A model generated the notes under the pieces. It was not told the DNA's origin, ran no database searches, and worked only from the letters and a program-made list of their open reading frames with translations. The position numbers and the translations under genes were made by a program. A stretch of DNA of 64,000 bases from Bradyrhizobium cosmicum (lineage in GTDB: Bacteria > Pseudomonadota > Alphaproteobacteria > Rhizobiales > Xanthobacteraceae): assembly GCF_007290395.2 (NCBI RefSeq), contig NZ_CP041656.2:5270001-5334000 (forward strand). Direction: 5' to 3'. Shown here one piece after another: positions 1 to 10,083 of the stretch (its first letter is position 1; each line of letters opens with the position of its first letter).

Positions 1-417
1 TTCCGACAGCCTGGCGCTGGCCTGCTGGCTGGCGAGGTCGGCGCGGGCCTGCAGGAGCTGCTGGTCGAGGTCCGGCGCCTCGATCTCGGCGATCACCTGC
101 CCTGCCTTGACGCGGGCGCCGATGTCGGCGTTCCAGCTCTTCAGGTAGCCGGAGACGCGGGCGAAGATCGGGGCGCGGTAATAGGCTTCGAGCCGGCCCG
201 GCAGATCGATGGTGGCGCTGCGGGCCTTGGCATTGGGCAGCGCCACCGCGACGCTGGGAACGGCTTGGTCGTCGGTCCATTCCTTCAGCCTGGAGCCCTG
301 CTCCTCGCGGGCGCGGATGCCCGTGCCGACGATGAGGCCTGCCGCGATCAGCGCCACCACGCCGAAGATGCCCAGTTTCCGGTGCGACACCGGCGAGCGG
401 GGTTCAGTGGGTGACAT
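1..417 (-). CDS. RND efflux periplasmic adaptor (HlyD/MFP family), partial
   Basis: This is the N-terminal 139 residues of a membrane fusion protein; the rest lies beyond the left edge. The ATG at 415-417 begins MSPTEPRSPVSHRKLG, followed by one hydrophobic segment (about residues 17-30, IFGVVALIAAGLIVG) that would anchor it in the inner membrane. The first lipoyl/barrel half follows, with the family signature RLEAYYRAPIFARVSGYLKS then GARVKAGQVIAEIEAPDLDQQL, and then the start of the alpha-helical hairpin. Known role: it links an inner-membrane RND pump to an outer-membrane channel. The start overlaps the end of the upstream RND permease gene by 14 bp, so the two are co-transcribed and probably translationally coupled. 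The pump substrate cannot be read from the sequence. Confidence 0.9.
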   Translation of the reverse strand, partial: MSPTEPRSPVSHRKLGIFGVVALIAAGLIVGTGIRAREEQGSRLKEWTDDQAVPSVAVALPNAKARSATIDLPGRLEAYYRAPIFARVSGYLKSWNADIGARVKAGQVIAEIEAPDLDQQLLQARADLASQQASARLSE

Positions 418-3400
418 GCGGAGACTCCAATGGGGCGGCGGCTGTGGGGCCTTGTTTCTTGTGTACCATACTGAACACCACGGGAACGAACATCAGCGTG
501 GCGAACGTTGCAAAGATCAGGCCGCCGATTACCGCGCGGCCAAGCGGCGCGTTCTGCTCGCCGCCCTCGCCCAGCCCCAGCGCCATCGGCGCCATGCCGA
601 TGATCATGGCGAGCGCGGTCATCAACACCGGGCGGAACCGGACGAAACCGGCTTCCAGCGCGGCCGCGATGGGATCGCCGAGCTCCGCGTAGCGCTCGCG
701 AGCGAAGGAAATCACGAGCACGCTGTTGGCGGTGGCGACGCCCATGCACATGATGGCGCCGGTCAGTGCCGGAACCGACAGCGTGGTCTGCGTCGTGAAC
801 AGCATCCAGACGATGCCGGCAAGTGCAGCCGGCAACGCGCTGATGATCACGAACGGATCGGACCAGGACTGGAAGTTCACGACGATCAGCAGGTAGATCA
901 GCACGACCGCCCCCAGCAGGCCGAACAGAAGGCCGGTGAAGGCGCTATTCATGGTCTGCACCTGACCGAGCAGCACGACGGAAGAACCCTTCGGCACGTC
1001 CTTGGCGGTGTCGGCGATGACCTGGCGAATATCATTGGCAACCGCGCCGAGATCACGGCCCGAGGTCGTCGCAAAAATCTGCACCATCGACTGGATGTCG
1101 TATTGCGACACCACCGCGCTCGACGTCGAGCGCTTGATGTCGGCAATGCCGCCGAGGATCGGCGACTGCGCATTGCCGGCTGCGGTGATCGGTAGCGTCT
1201 GGAGGGCGCTGAGGGAATCCATCTGGTATTGCGGCGTCTGCATCACGATGGAGTAGGACACCCCGTTGTCGGGGTTTAGGTAGTAGGTCGGCGCCACCTG
1301 CGAGGAGCCGGCGAGATTGACCACGAGGCTGTTGGTGACGTCCCGCTCGGTCAGGCCGACATATTGCGCGCGGGTGCGATCGACATCGATGTTGAAGGTC
1401 GGGTTGTTCGGTGACTGCTGGATGCGCGCATCGGCGACGCCGGGAATCTTGCGCACCTTGGCCAGCAGGCCGTTGGCGTAAGCAAAGTTGCCGGCAATAT
1501 TGGCGCCACGGATTTGCAGGTCGATCGGCGCCGGCGCGCCGAAATTCAGGATCTGGCTGACGATGTCGGCCGGAAGGAAGGAGAAGCTGACGCCAGGGAA
1601 CAGGCGCGGCAACTGCTCACGCAGCACCTTCACGTGTTCCTCGGTCGGCTTGTGGCCTTCCCTAAGCTTGATCTGGATGTCGCCGTCCTGCGGGCCGATC
1701 ACGCCGGTGTTGTTGTAGGTCATATTGATGCCGGAGATCGGCATCCCGATGTTGTCGGTGAGCGTCTCGATCTCGCCGGGGATCAGCTTGCGGATCGCCT
1801 TCTGCACGTCTGCGAGCTGGTTGGCCGTCTCTTCCACGCGCGTTCCGACCTGGGTGCGGACATGCATCAGGATATTGCCGGCATCGACCGCGGGGAAGAA
1901 GTTGCGCCCGAGGAACGGCACCAGCGCAAAGGACGCGCCGACCACGCAGAGAAAACCGACGACGAACACCGCGCGGTGCCCGAGCGCGAGCCCGAGGAAG
2001 TCATGATAGCCACCGCGAATGCGCTCGAACCGCGCCTCGAAGCCGCGCTGGAACAAGACCAGCGGATTGCGCGATTTCGGCGGTTCGCCCTCATGATGCA
2101 CATGCGGCTGCAATAGATAATTGGCCATGGTCGGCACCAGAGTGCGCGACAGGATGAACGACCACATCATCGCGAACATCACCGCTTCCGCCATCGGCAC
2201 GAACAGGAAGCGCGCGACGCCGGTGAGGAAGAACATCGGCACGAACACGATGCAGATGCAGAGCAGCGAGACGAAGGCCGGCGTCACGATCTGGTTGGCG
2301 CCGTCGAGGATCGACTGCTCGACCGGCTTGCCCTGCTCCAGATGGTAGTTGATGTTCTCGATGGTGACCGTGGCGTCGTCGACCAGGATGCCGACCGCCA
2401 GCGCAAGGCCGCCGAGCGTCATGATGTTCAAGGTCTCGCCGATCGCCGAGAGCATGATGATCGCGCCGAGCACGGAGAGCGGGATCGACACCGCGATGAT
2501 GACGGTCGAGCGCCAGCTGCCGAGGAACAGGAGGATCATGACGCTGGTCAGCAGCGCTGCGATCACGCCCTCGAACGCGACGCCCTGGATCGCGCCGCGG
2601 ACGAACACCGACTGGTCGCCGATGAAGCCGATCTTCAATGCGTCCGGCAGCTGGTCCTTGACGTCGATCACCTTCTGCTTGATGCCGGCGATGATATCGA
2701 GCGTCGAGGTCGCGCCCGCCTTCAGCACCATCATCAGCACCGAACGGTTGCCATCGACATGGACGATGTTGGTCTGCGGCGGATTGCCGTCGCGAACGGT
2801 CGCGACATCACGCACGTAAACCATTGCGCCGTTGACGGTCTTGATCGGTAGATTGCCAAGCTCCTCGATCCTGAGCGGCGAGTTGTTGAGCTGGATGTTG
2901 TATTCGAAGCTGCCGATCTTCTGGGTGCCAACCGGCGTGATCAGGTTCTGCGCCGCCAGAGCATTGGCGACATCCTGACCGGACAGGCCGCGGGCCTGGA
3001 GCGCGGTCGGGTCGAGGTCGATCTGGACCTGGCGCTGCTTGCCGCCGAATGGATAAGGGATTGCCGCGCCAGGCACGGTGACCAGCGGGGTACGCAGATT
3101 GTTGATGCCGATATCGGCGAGATTCTGCTCGGTCAGGCCGTCGCCAGACAGAGCCACCTGGATGATCGGTACGGTCGAGGCGGAGTAGTTCAGGATTAAC
3201 GGCGGCGTCGCACCGGGGGGCAGCTGCTTCAGCAGCGTCTGCGAGATCGCGGTGACCTGGGCATTGGCGGTGCGGATGTCGACGGTCGGCTGGAAGAAGA
3301 TCTTGACGATGCCGAAGCCGTTATAAGAGTTGGCGACGATGTGCTCGATGTCGTTGACCGTCGTCGTCAGCGAGCGCTGAAACGGCGTAGTGATGCGGCC

Positions 3401-3583
3401 CGACATCTGGTCCGGCGGCAAGCCGGTGTACTGCCAGACCACGCCGATCACGGGGATGCGGATTTCGGGGAAGATGTCCGTCGGCGTTCGCAGTGCCGCC
3501 AGCGGTCCGATGATCAGGAGCAGGAGCGCGAGCACGACAAACGTGTAGGGCCGGCTCAGGGCAATACGAACCAGAGCAATCAT
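404..3583 (-). CDS. RND efflux transporter permease (AcrB/MexB-like superfamily)
   Basis: This is a full-length RND pump of 1059 residues. It has the family layout: TM1 at the N-terminus (YTFVVLALLLLIIGPLAAL), a large periplasmic loop with PTDIFPEIRIPVIGVVW, a TM2-6 block, a second periplasmic loop and a TM8-12 block ending near LIFATFATLMFVPVVFSMV. The TM4 motif GILVDDATVTIENI carries the paired aspartates of the proton relay. The open frame extends upstream to a GTG at 3619, but the ATG at 3583 (MIALVRIALSRPYTF) matches where RND permeases normally begin, so I use it. The order permease then adaptor, with a 14-bp overlap, indicates an operon. Substrate is unknown. No outer-membrane factor is visible here. 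Confidence 0.92.
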   Translation of the reverse strand: MIALVRIALSRPYTFVVLALLLLIIGPLAALRTPTDIFPEIRIPVIGVVWQYTGLPPDQMSGRITTPFQRSLTTTVNDIEHIVANSYNGFGIVKIFFQPTVDIRTANAQVTAISQTLLKQLPPGATPPLILNYSASTVPIIQVALSGDGLTEQNLADIGINNLRTPLVTVPGAAIPYPFGGKQRQVQIDLDPTALQARGLSGQDVANALAAQNLITPVGTQKIGSFEYNIQLNNSPLRIEELGNLPIKTVNGAMVYVRDVATVRDGNPPQTNIVHVDGNRSVLMMVLKAGATSTLDIIAGIKQKVIDVKDQLPDALKIGFIGDQSVFVRGAIQGVAFEGVIAALLTSVMILLFLGSWRSTVIIAVSIPLSVLGAIIMLSAIGETLNIMTLGGLALAVGILVDDATVTIENINYHLEQGKPVEQSILDGANQIVTPAFVSLLCICIVFVPMFFLTGVARFLFVPMAEAVMFAMMWSFILSRTLVPTMANYLLQPHVHHEGEPPKSRNPLVLFQRGFEARFERIRGGYHDFLGLALGHRAVFVVGFLCVVGASFALVPFLGRNFFPAVDAGNILMHVRTQVGTRVEETANQLADVQKAIRKLIPGEIETLTDNIGMPISGINMTYNNTGVIGPQDGDIQIKLREGHKPTEEHVKVLREQLPRLFPGVSFSFLPADIVSQILNFGAPAPIDLQIRGANIAGNFAYANGLLAKVRKIPGVADARIQQSPNNPTFNIDVDRTRAQYVGLTERDVTNSLVVNLAGSSQVAPTYYLNPDNGVSYSIVMQTPQYQMDSLSALQTLPITAAGNAQSPILGGIADIKRSTSSAVVSQYDIQSMVQIFATTSGRDLGAVANDIRQVIADTAKDVPKGSSVVLLGQVQTMNSAFTGLLFGLLGAVVLIYLLIVVNFQSWSDPFVIISALPAALAGIVWMLFTTQTTLSVPALTGAIMCMGVATANSVLVISFARERYAELGDPIAAALEAGFVRFRPVLMTALAMIIGMAPMALGLGEGGEQNAPLGRAVIGGLIFATFATLMFVPVVFSMVHKKQGPTAAAPLESPHVTH

Positions 3584-3817
3584 TCGTCGGGTAATTCCAA
3601 ATCTGGGGACAGGGAACACGCCCCCGCGGGTTCCCCCGCTGATTTACCCGAACACCGCTGAAATGGCTAACGCCAGCGGGTCACAGATGGTCACTTCCCT
3701 GCTATCGCACAGCGAAATCGCATTCCAGATATGCAGCGTTTGCGCCGAGGGTGATAAGTCGGCACGTCAAAACGGCGCCCGAGGGGCCGCTTTCAGAACT
3801 GCCGGTCTGATTGATAG

Positions 3818-5512
3818 CTAGGCCGCCCGGACCGAGCCCAGGAACTTGCTGACCTCGAGCCTCAGCCGGTTCGAATCGCGCGACAGCATCTGCGCGGCCG
3901 ACAGCACCTGCGTGGAGGCCGAGCCGGTCTCGACAGCGCCGCGCTGGACGTCACCGACGTTGGACGAGACCTGCTCTGTGCCCTGGGCGGCCTGCTGCAC
4001 GTTGCGGGCGATCTCCTGCGTCGCGGCGCCCTGCTGCTCCACAGCCGCGGCGATCGCCGACGATATTTCGGAGAGGCGTGCAATGGTGCCGCTGATCCCG
4101 CCGATGGCGCTGACCGACTCCTGGGTTGCGGCTTGGATGCCGCCGATCTGCTGACCGATGTCGCCGGTTGCCTTCGCGGTCTGCTCGGCCAGTGCCTTCA
4201 CCTCGGATGCCACCACGGCGAAGCCACGGCCGGCCTCGCCGGCTCGCGCCGCCTCGATCGTGGCATTCAGCGCCAGCAGGTTGGTCTGGCCGGCGATGGC
4301 GTTGATGAGCTCGACGACATCGCCGATCCGCGCCGCCGCCCGCGACAGCTCCCCGACGCGCTCGGTGGTGGCCTGGGCCTGGCTAACCGCCTCGCTGGCG
4401 ATCCTGGAGGAGTCCTGCACCTGCCGGCTGATCTCCCGGACCGACGATGACATCTCTTCGGCCGCCGACGCCACCGAATGGACGTTGGCGGAGGCTTCCT
4501 CGGAACCGCCCGCGACGACCGTCGCCAATTCCTGGGCCCGGCCAGCGGTCGAGGACAGTGTCGAGGCCGAGGCCTCGAGCTCGGTCGCAGCCGACGAGAC
4601 GGTCTCGACGATCTCGCCGATCGCAGCCTCGAAGCCATCGGCGAGCTTCGTCATGTCGGTCTTGCGTTGCGCCTCGGCGCGGCGCTGTACCGCCTGCACC
4701 TCATCGCGGCTGAAGCGGATGATGGTCTGCACCGTCTGGAGATTGCGCAGGGCCTCGCCGATCTCGTCATCGCGTTCGATCACAATGCGGTTGTCGAGCT
4801 TGTCCTGCACGAGATTGAGCATGGTGTCGTTGAGCTGCTGCATCGGCCCCCGGATCGCACGCATGGTTGCCATACCGACGAAGCTGCCGAACGCAGCGCC
4901 GACGAGGGCCAGCAGCACCAGAGCCATGCTGGTCGAACCGCCCGTCGCGAGCGCACCGCAGATACCGAGGGCAAGCATGAACAGCACCTGCACCGCCATC
5001 ATCGTGACGAGGCGCGCCTTCAGCGTGCGCGTGAAAATTGCGAAGCGGTCGAGCAGTGAACGGCGGCGGATGATGCCGCCATCGATGCGATAGCCATGCG
5101 GCTTCTTCTCGCGGATCGCGGCGTAGACCTCTTCGGCAAGCTTGCGCTGATCGGCCGGCAACTTGGTGCGGATCGAGGTAAAGCCCGTGACCTGGCCGTT
5201 CTGACGGATCGGCGAGGCCGTCGCCAGCACCCAGTAATAGTCGCCGTTCTTGCGGCGGTTCTTCACCGCGCCCAGCCATGGCTTGCCGGCTTTGAGCGTA
5301 TCCCAAAGGTTCTGGAAGGCTTCCGGCGGCATGTCCGGATGACGGATCATGTTGTGCGGCTGCCCCATCATCTCTTCGGAGGTGAAACCCGCCGCGGCAA
5401 CGAAGTCCTCGTTGAAATAGGCAATCTTGCCCTTCAGATCCGTACGGGAGACAATCAGCGTCTCGTCACTGACGGGATATTCGATTTCGGTGATCGGAAA
5501 ATTCTTGCGCAT
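3818..5512 (-). CDS. Aer-like PAS methyl-accepting chemotaxis receptor
   Basis: This 564-residue receptor probably senses redox or energy state internally. Residues about 8-110 form an Aer-type PAS domain, with NMIRHPDMP and the [19 protein letters not shown] stretch that in Aer lines the FAD pocket. A hydrophobic region at about 165-215 gives two short membrane passes with almost no periplasmic loop. HAMP follows, then the signalling domain with the hairpin tip around [20 protein letters not shown] and [20 protein letters not shown]. The frame opens 27 codons earlier (5593), but the ATG at 5510-5512 has a purine-rich TTGGGGGC just upstream and gives the usual [20 protein letters not shown] start. 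It is the first of four tandem receptors. It lacks a C-terminal CheR/CheB pentapeptide. Flavin binding is inferred. Confidence 0.9.
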   Translation of the reverse strand: MRKNFPITEIEYPVSDETLIVSRTDLKGKIAYFNEDFVAAAGFTSEEMMGQPHNMIRHPDMPPEAFQNLWDTLKAGKPWLGAVKNRRKNGDYYWVLATASPIRQNGQVTGFTSIRTKLPADQRKLAEEVYAAIREKKPHGYRIDGGIIRRRSLLDRFAIFTRTLKARLVTMMAVQVLFMLALGICGALATGGSTSMALVLLALVGAAFGSFVGMATMRAIRGPMQQLNDTMLNLVQDKLDNRIVIERDDEIGEALRNLQTVQTIIRFSRDEVQAVQRRAEAQRKTDMTKLADGFEAAIGEIVETVSSAATELEASASTLSSTAGRAQELATVVAGGSEEASANVHSVASAAEEMSSSVREISRQVQDSSRIASEAVSQAQATTERVGELSRAAARIGDVVELINAIAGQTNLLALNATIEAARAGEAGRGFAVVASEVKALAEQTAKATGDIGQQIGGIQAATQESVSAIGGISGTIARLSEISSAIAAAVEQQGAATQEIARNVQQAAQGTEQVSSNVGDVQRGAVETGSASTQVLSAAQMLSRDSNRLRLEVSKFLGSVRAA

Positions 5513-5690
5513 CAAAAGCCCCCAAATGAAACGCGATGCGGTCAATCCTATCCGGACTGCGCTGTTCAAAACGTCTTTAGCAATTCTGATCAAACGAATT
5601 TAACTATCGATGAAATCCTCTTCCCGTGCGACTACGGGTAATTATGCACGATACCACTCATAGGACACATCAAGCTGCCGGCGGCAAAAG

Positions 5691-5717
5691 GCGAGCGGCG
5701 CTTCTAGCGCCGCCCGT
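5691..5717 (-). terminator. Rho-independent terminator after the 706-aa chemotaxis receptor
   Basis: An imperfect 11-bp stem (gcgagcggcgc / gcgccgcccgt) with a 5-base loop lies 55 bp past the receptor stop. On the minus strand it is followed by CCTTTTGCC. The GC core matches the terminators at 8057-8085 and 10033-10059. Confidence 0.6.
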
Positions 5718-5771
5718 CGTCAGATCGTCGGGTGTTGTCGAAAGGTCGCATCTACAAATCTCGTGGAGACT

Positions 5772-7892
5772 TTACGCTGCGCGGACGTTGGTCAGGAACC
5801 TGCCGACCTCGGTCTTCAGCCGAGTGGAGTCCCTCGACAGCATCTGCGCCGCTGAAAGCACCTGCGTCGAGGCTGCCCCGGTTTCCGCAGCGCCGTGCTC
5901 GACGTCTCCGACGTTGGACGAGACCTGCTGTGTGCCCTGGGCAGCCTGCTGCACGTTGCGTGCGATCTCCTGCGTCGCCGCGCCCTGTTCCTCCACCGCC
6001 GCGGCGATCGCCGAGGCGATCTCGGCCAGCTGGGTGATCGTGCCGCCGATGTCGCGGATCGCATCGACGGATTCCTGCGTCTCAGATTGCATCCCGGAGA
6101 TCTGCTGGCCGATTTCCCCGGTCGCCTTTGCTGTCTGTTCCGCCAGGGCCTTCACTTCCGATGCCACCACCGCGAAGCCGCGACCGGCCTCGCCCGCGCG
6201 CGCAGCTTCGATCGTGGCGTTCAGCGCCAGCAGATTGGTCTGCCCCGCGATCGAGTCGATCAATGCGACCACGACGCCGATCTTCGCAGCCGCTCGCGAC
6301 AATTCGCCGATGCGCTCGTTGGTCCTTCCCGCCTGATCCACGGCTGCGTTGGCCATTCGCGCCGTATCCTGGACGCGGCGGCCAATCTCGTTGACCGAGG
6401 ACGACAGCTCTTCGGTCGCCGATGCCACCGACTGCACGTTCGTCGAAGCCTCCTCCGAGGCTGAGGCGACCGCTACGGCGAGCTCCTTGGCGCGCCCTGC
6501 GGTGGCATTCAGCGTGCTCGCCGAGGCCTCGAGCTCCGTGGACGCCGACGAGACGGTGTCGACGATTTCGCCGATCGCAGCCTCGAACTGATCCGCGAGC
6601 CTGTGCATCTCGGTCTTGCGCTGCTCGGCGGCAATCCGATCCTGCCGGGCCTTGGCCTCCGCTTCGTCGCGTGCCTTCTGCTCCGCCACGATCTTGAACC
6701 GCTCCACGGCGTGTGCCATGTCGCCGACCTCGTCCTTGCGATCGAGACCGGGGAGAGCCACGGCGAAATTGCCGGCGGCGAGTTCGCCCATGGCGCGGGT
6801 CAGTGCGGACAGCGGCCGCACGATCCGGGAGAACGCGATCCAGAAACTCAGCAAGACCAGCGCAACGCAGCTCGCCAGGATCAGGCCGGCGACGATCAGA
6901 TTGGACGTTGCCCTGGCGGCTTGCCCGGTCGCCTCGAGATCCGCGGCCGCTCCGATCGCTTCGGACAGGCGAAGGATCGCATTGATCCCCGTTGTCGCGC
7001 TGGCGAAATAGTCGTTGCCACTGATCCTGTAGTCTCCGCTGGCCGCCGCCGCGAGCACGCGGTTGCGGGTCGCGTCGTAAATCCGGAAGTAGTCCTGCTC
7101 GACGCCCTTGATCGCTCCGGCGACGTCGCCTGGAACGTCGGCTCGCTCGGCCAGCGGAGCGATCGTCCCCCAGGCAAGCTCGACGTAGCCCCGGAAACCG
7201 GCGATCCGGCTCAACTCTTCCGGCGTCACCCTGCTCCCCGAGCCAATCGCGCCTCCGAGGAAAGCCCGTTCGCGCCCGGCCTTCTCGGCCATCTCCGCAG
7301 CAAGATGCCGAAGACCGACGAGACGCGACATCGTCGACGAAGGCGGAGTAGCCAGCGTTTCCAGGACCAGGCGCAGCCGGATGGAGGTCAATTCGATCAG
7401 CTCGGTGACGGCGGGCACGAATCCGTTGACGATCTCCGCATTGCGCCCCGCCGCCGGCCTGGCGAGGTTTTCGTCCACCTTGCGGCGCAAATCTTCAACG
7501 TTCTGAAGGGCTCGTTCCGCCGCATCGATGCGGGGGCCGGCCACGTTGAATTTGCTCATCGCGCGAAGGCGGCGCGCAGCTTCGCGAAAAGCCTGGTCCG
7601 AGCCGATCCGTTGTTTCATGATCTCGGATCGCCGATCGGCGGCCGTCACCTCCGGCGACCTCAACGCGGCATTGGTCATGCCTCGCTCCAGGGCCCACCG
7701 CCCCGCGCTCTGCAGCAACAGCCGCGAGACGCCGTTGAGATCGACGAAGGCGTCCGCCGCCTGCCGGTCGCGGTATGCCTGAAGCGATGCATAACCGGTC
7801 GCGGCCACGCCCATCAGAGCCAGCGCCGCAATGACAAGGGGGAGGACTGTTCCGATTCTCAAATTCACTGTTTGCATCCTTCTCGTCAGCAC
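5772..7892 (-). CDS. Methyl-accepting chemotaxis protein, large periplasmic sensor
   Basis: This is a 706-residue transmembrane receptor. TM1 is at about 13-33 ([19 protein letters not shown]) and is followed by a roughly 290-residue alpha-helical periplasmic region. That region contains [16 protein letters not shown] and a second helical bundle, resembling NIT-type nitrate/nitrite sensor folds only loosely, so the ligand is unknown. TM2 (about 332-354, [20 protein letters not shown]) leads to HAMP, then a coiled coil rich in Ala/Glu/Arg and the methyl-accepting domain with the conserved [20 protein letters not shown] tip. The C-terminus ends FLTNVRAA, as in the next two receptors. Start: GTG at 7892 with GAGG upstream, or ATG at 7877, which has a purine tract too close to it. 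Transcribed alone, with its own terminator. Confidence 0.88.
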   Translation of the reverse strand: MLTRRMQTVNLRIGTVLPLVIAALALMGVAATGYASLQAYRDRQAADAFVDLNGVSRLLLQSAGRWALERGMTNAALRSPEVTAADRRSEIMKQRIGSDQAFREAARRLRAMSKFNVAGPRIDAAERALQNVEDLRRKVDENLARPAAGRNAEIVNGFVPAVTELIELTSIRLRLVLETLATPPSSTMSRLVGLRHLAAEMAEKAGRERAFLGGAIGSGSRVTPEELSRIAGFRGYVELAWGTIAPLAERADVPGDVAGAIKGVEQDYFRIYDATRNRVLAAAASGDYRISGNDYFASATTGINAILRLSEAIGAAADLEATGQAARATSNLIVAGLILASCVALVLLSFWIAFSRIVRPLSALTRAMGELAAGNFAVALPGLDRKDEVGDMAHAVERFKIVAEQKARDEAEAKARQDRIAAEQRKTEMHRLADQFEAAIGEIVDTVSSASTELEASASTLNATAGRAKELAVAVASASEEASTNVQSVASATEELSSSVNEIGRRVQDTARMANAAVDQAGRTNERIGELSRAAAKIGVVVALIDSIAGQTNLLALNATIEAARAGEAGRGFAVVASEVKALAEQTAKATGEIGQQISGMQSETQESVDAIRDIGGTITQLAEIASAIAAAVEEQGAATQEIARNVQQAAQGTQQVSSNVGDVEHGAAETGAASTQVLSAAQMLSRDSTRLKTEVGRFLTNVRAA

Positions 7893-8056
7893 CGGCCTCA
7901 GCGGCAGAGAGCGGCAGGCGAAAAGGAATATCCGAGGTCGGCGACGGGAAATTGTCCTACGTCAAGGAACGTGGTGGAACCCCGCCAGTTCGCCCTGCGG
8001 TTGAACGATAGGCTTACCAACTGGTTCACCGGACCGATCGCGATACGGCAAAACAA

Positions 8057-8085
8057 AACGAGCGGCGCATTCGGCGCCGCTCGTT
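8057..8085 (-). terminator. Rho-independent terminator after the CHASE3 chemotaxis receptor
   Basis: A perfect 12-bp stem (aacgagcggcgc / gcgccgctcgtt) with loop attcg lies 27 bp past the receptor stop. On the minus strand it runs into TTTTGTTTTG, a clear T-tract. Confidence 0.85.
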
Positions 8086-8111
8086 ATCGGATCGACAGTT
8101 GGTTGCGGAGC

Positions 8112-9800
8112 TTACGCCGCGCGAACGTTGGTCAGGAACCTGCTGACCTCGGTCTTCAGCCGGGTCGAGTCGTTCGACAGCATCTGCGCCGCCGACAGCA
8201 CCTGCGAGGAGGCCGTGCCGGTCTCGGTCGCGCCGCGCTGCACGTCGGTGATGTTGGAGGAGACCTGCTGGGTGCCCTGGGCCGCCTGCTGCACGTTGCG
8301 GGAGATCTCCTGGGTCGCGGCGCCCTGCTCTTCCACCGCGGCCGCGATGGCCGAAGAGATTTCCGACAGACGCTCGATGGTCGATGAGATCTCCTTGATC
8401 GCGCCGACCGAGTCGTTGGTCGCCGCCTGGATGCCGGAGATCTGCTGGCCGATCTCGCCGGTCGCTTTCGCCGTCTGCTCGGCGAGCGCCTTCACCTCGG
8501 AAGCGACCACCGCGAAACCGCGGCCGGCTTCACCGGCGCGCGCCGCCTCGATGGTGGCATTCAGCGCCAGCAGGTTGGTCTGGCCGGCAATGGTGTTGAT
8601 CAGCTCGACGACGTCGCCGATGCGCGCGGCTGCCTTGGACAGCTCGCTGACGCGCTCGGTGGTGGTCCGGGCCTGGCTGACGGCATCGCCCGCCATCCGC
8701 GCCGATTCCTGCACCTGACGGCTGATCTCGCCGACCGACGAGGCCATCTCCTCGGTCGCCGAAGCCACCGACTGGACGTTGGTGGAGGCTTCTTCCGAAG
8801 CCGCGGCAACCGTGGTCGCCATCTGCTGGGAGCGGTCCGCGGTCGACGTCAGCGTCGAGGCGGAGGACTCGAGCTGGGTCGAGGCCGACGACACGGTCTG
8901 GATAATCTCCCCAACCGCGCTTTCGAAGTCGTTGGCGAGCCTGGTCATGTCGGCCTTGCGCTGTTCGGCGTTGCGGCGTTCGACTGCAACCTGTTCAGCC
9001 TTCAGCCGCTCGACCTCGATCGCGTTGGTCTTGAACACCTGGACTGCCCCGGCCATCTGGCCGATCTCGTCCTTGCGCTCGGTGCCCGATATTGCCACCG
9101 ACGTATCACCCTTGGCGAGGACGCCCATCTCAGTGGTGATCCGCTGGATCGGGCGGGTGACCACAACTGCGACGCCAAAAGCACCCAGCAGCGAGAGCAA
9201 CAGCGTGACGATGCCGCCGACCGCCATCGCGATGGTCGCGTTTGCGGACGCGGCGTCGGAGGCCACGGCACGGACCGTGAGCAGAGAACGCTCTTCAGCA
9301 TCCATCTCCTGCACCACGGCACGGAGGCCGTCCATGGACTTCTTGCCGGCGCCGGATGCCTCGAGCTCACGCGCCTTCGCCTGAGTTGCGGGCTCCTTCA
9401 TCAGCGCGATTTCGCGCTGTGCGACATTGGTCATCCAGTCGCTCGCGAGCGCTTTGACACGTTCGAGGCGCTTCTGCTGAGCCGCGTTGTCGGAAGTCAG
9501 GCTGCCGACCTTGGCCGTTGCCGCCTGAAACTGCTTCTGGCCTGCCTCGTAGGGAGCGAGAAAGCCGGTATCCGCCGAGACAAGGTAGCCGCGCACGCCG
9601 GTTTCGGAATTGACCATGGCGCTGACGACCTCGTTAAGCTGCTCCAGCACCTGGTAGGTATGAACCGTCATCTTCGCCGTCGAGTTCATCACGCTCAGCG
9701 AATTGTAGATCGCCCCTGTGCTGATGGCGACGACGAGACAGATCGCGGCGAACACCGCAGAAATTTTGGCAGAGACGCGAATATTATTGATCCAAGACAT
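8112..9800 (-). CDS. Methyl-accepting chemotaxis protein with CHASE3-like sensor
   Basis: This 562-residue receptor has TM1 at about 10-32 and a periplasmic helical domain at about 35-185 with the CHASE3-type signature [22 protein letters not shown]2 is at about 190-212 ([21 protein letters not shown]), followed by HAMP and a methyl-accepting domain from about residue 285. From [12 protein letters not shown] to the C-terminus it differs from the receptor at 10084-11775 by a single residue (FLTNVRAA preceded by R here and K there). The DNA of that stretch is also nearly identical, which points to recent duplication or gene conversion. It has its own terminator, so it is a monocistronic unit. 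The ligand is not predictable from sequence. Confidence 0.92.
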   Translation of the reverse strand: MSWINNIRVSAKISAVFAAICLVVAISTGAIYNSLSVMNSTAKMTVHTYQVLEQLNEVVSAMVNSETGVRGYLVSADTGFLAPYEAGQKQFQAATAKVGSLTSDNAAQQKRLERVKALASDWMTNVAQREIALMKEPATQAKARELEASGAGKKSMDGLRAVVQEMDAEERSLLTVRAVASDAASANATIAMAVGGIVTLLLSLLGAFGVAVVVTRPIQRITTEMGVLAKGDTSVAISGTERKDEIGQMAGAVQVFKTNAIEVERLKAEQVAVERRNAEQRKADMTRLANDFESAVGEIIQTVSSASTQLESSASTLTSTADRSQQMATTVAAASEEASTNVQSVASATEEMASSVGEISRQVQESARMAGDAVSQARTTTERVSELSKAAARIGDVVELINTIAGQTNLLALNATIEAARAGEAGRGFAVVASEVKALAEQTAKATGEIGQQISGIQAATNDSVGAIKEISSTIERLSEISSAIAAAVEEQGAATQEISRNVQQAAQGTQQVSSNITDVQRGATETGTASSQVLSAAQMLSNDSTRLKTEVSRFLTNVRAA

Positions 9801-10032
9801 CTATTTCCCCAGAAATGACCGGCGCACGGATGCCCATCAATTTGAACAGCTTGCCCGGTCGCATGCTGAATTCGGCTCCATCTTCATACAATCGGCTCAT
9901 GATTGAATGTGTAACGGCACTCCGCACTACTACTGAAGTAACGGATGATAGAGCCCCGCATTTTTACCGGCATGTCGGAAAATGGCAGCGAGCAGGCGGG
10001 ACGTCGGAATCATATGCGTGCTGCAAAACGCA

Positions 10033-10059
10033 GAGAGCGGCGCAAAGGGCGCCGCTCTC
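10033..10059 (-). terminator. Rho-independent terminator after the 4HB chemotaxis receptor
   Basis: A perfect 11-bp stem (gagagcggcgc / gcgccgctctc) with loop aaagg lies 24 bp past the receptor stop. On the minus strand it is followed by TGCGTTTTGC. The GC core is shared with the terminators of the two receptors downstream. Confidence 0.75.
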
Positions 10060-10083
10060 GTAAAGTATTAAGTGTATCCGAGA

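Noticed and set aside
3771..3790. Hairpin cggcgccc/gggccgc after the Aer-like receptor
   Set aside because: It pairs only with a bulge and a very short loop and has just four T on the minus strand, so I did not call a terminator.
6603..8387. A 594-codon open frame on the plus strand
   Set aside because: It runs opposite two chemoreceptor genes and across their terminator, and the product has no recognisable fold.
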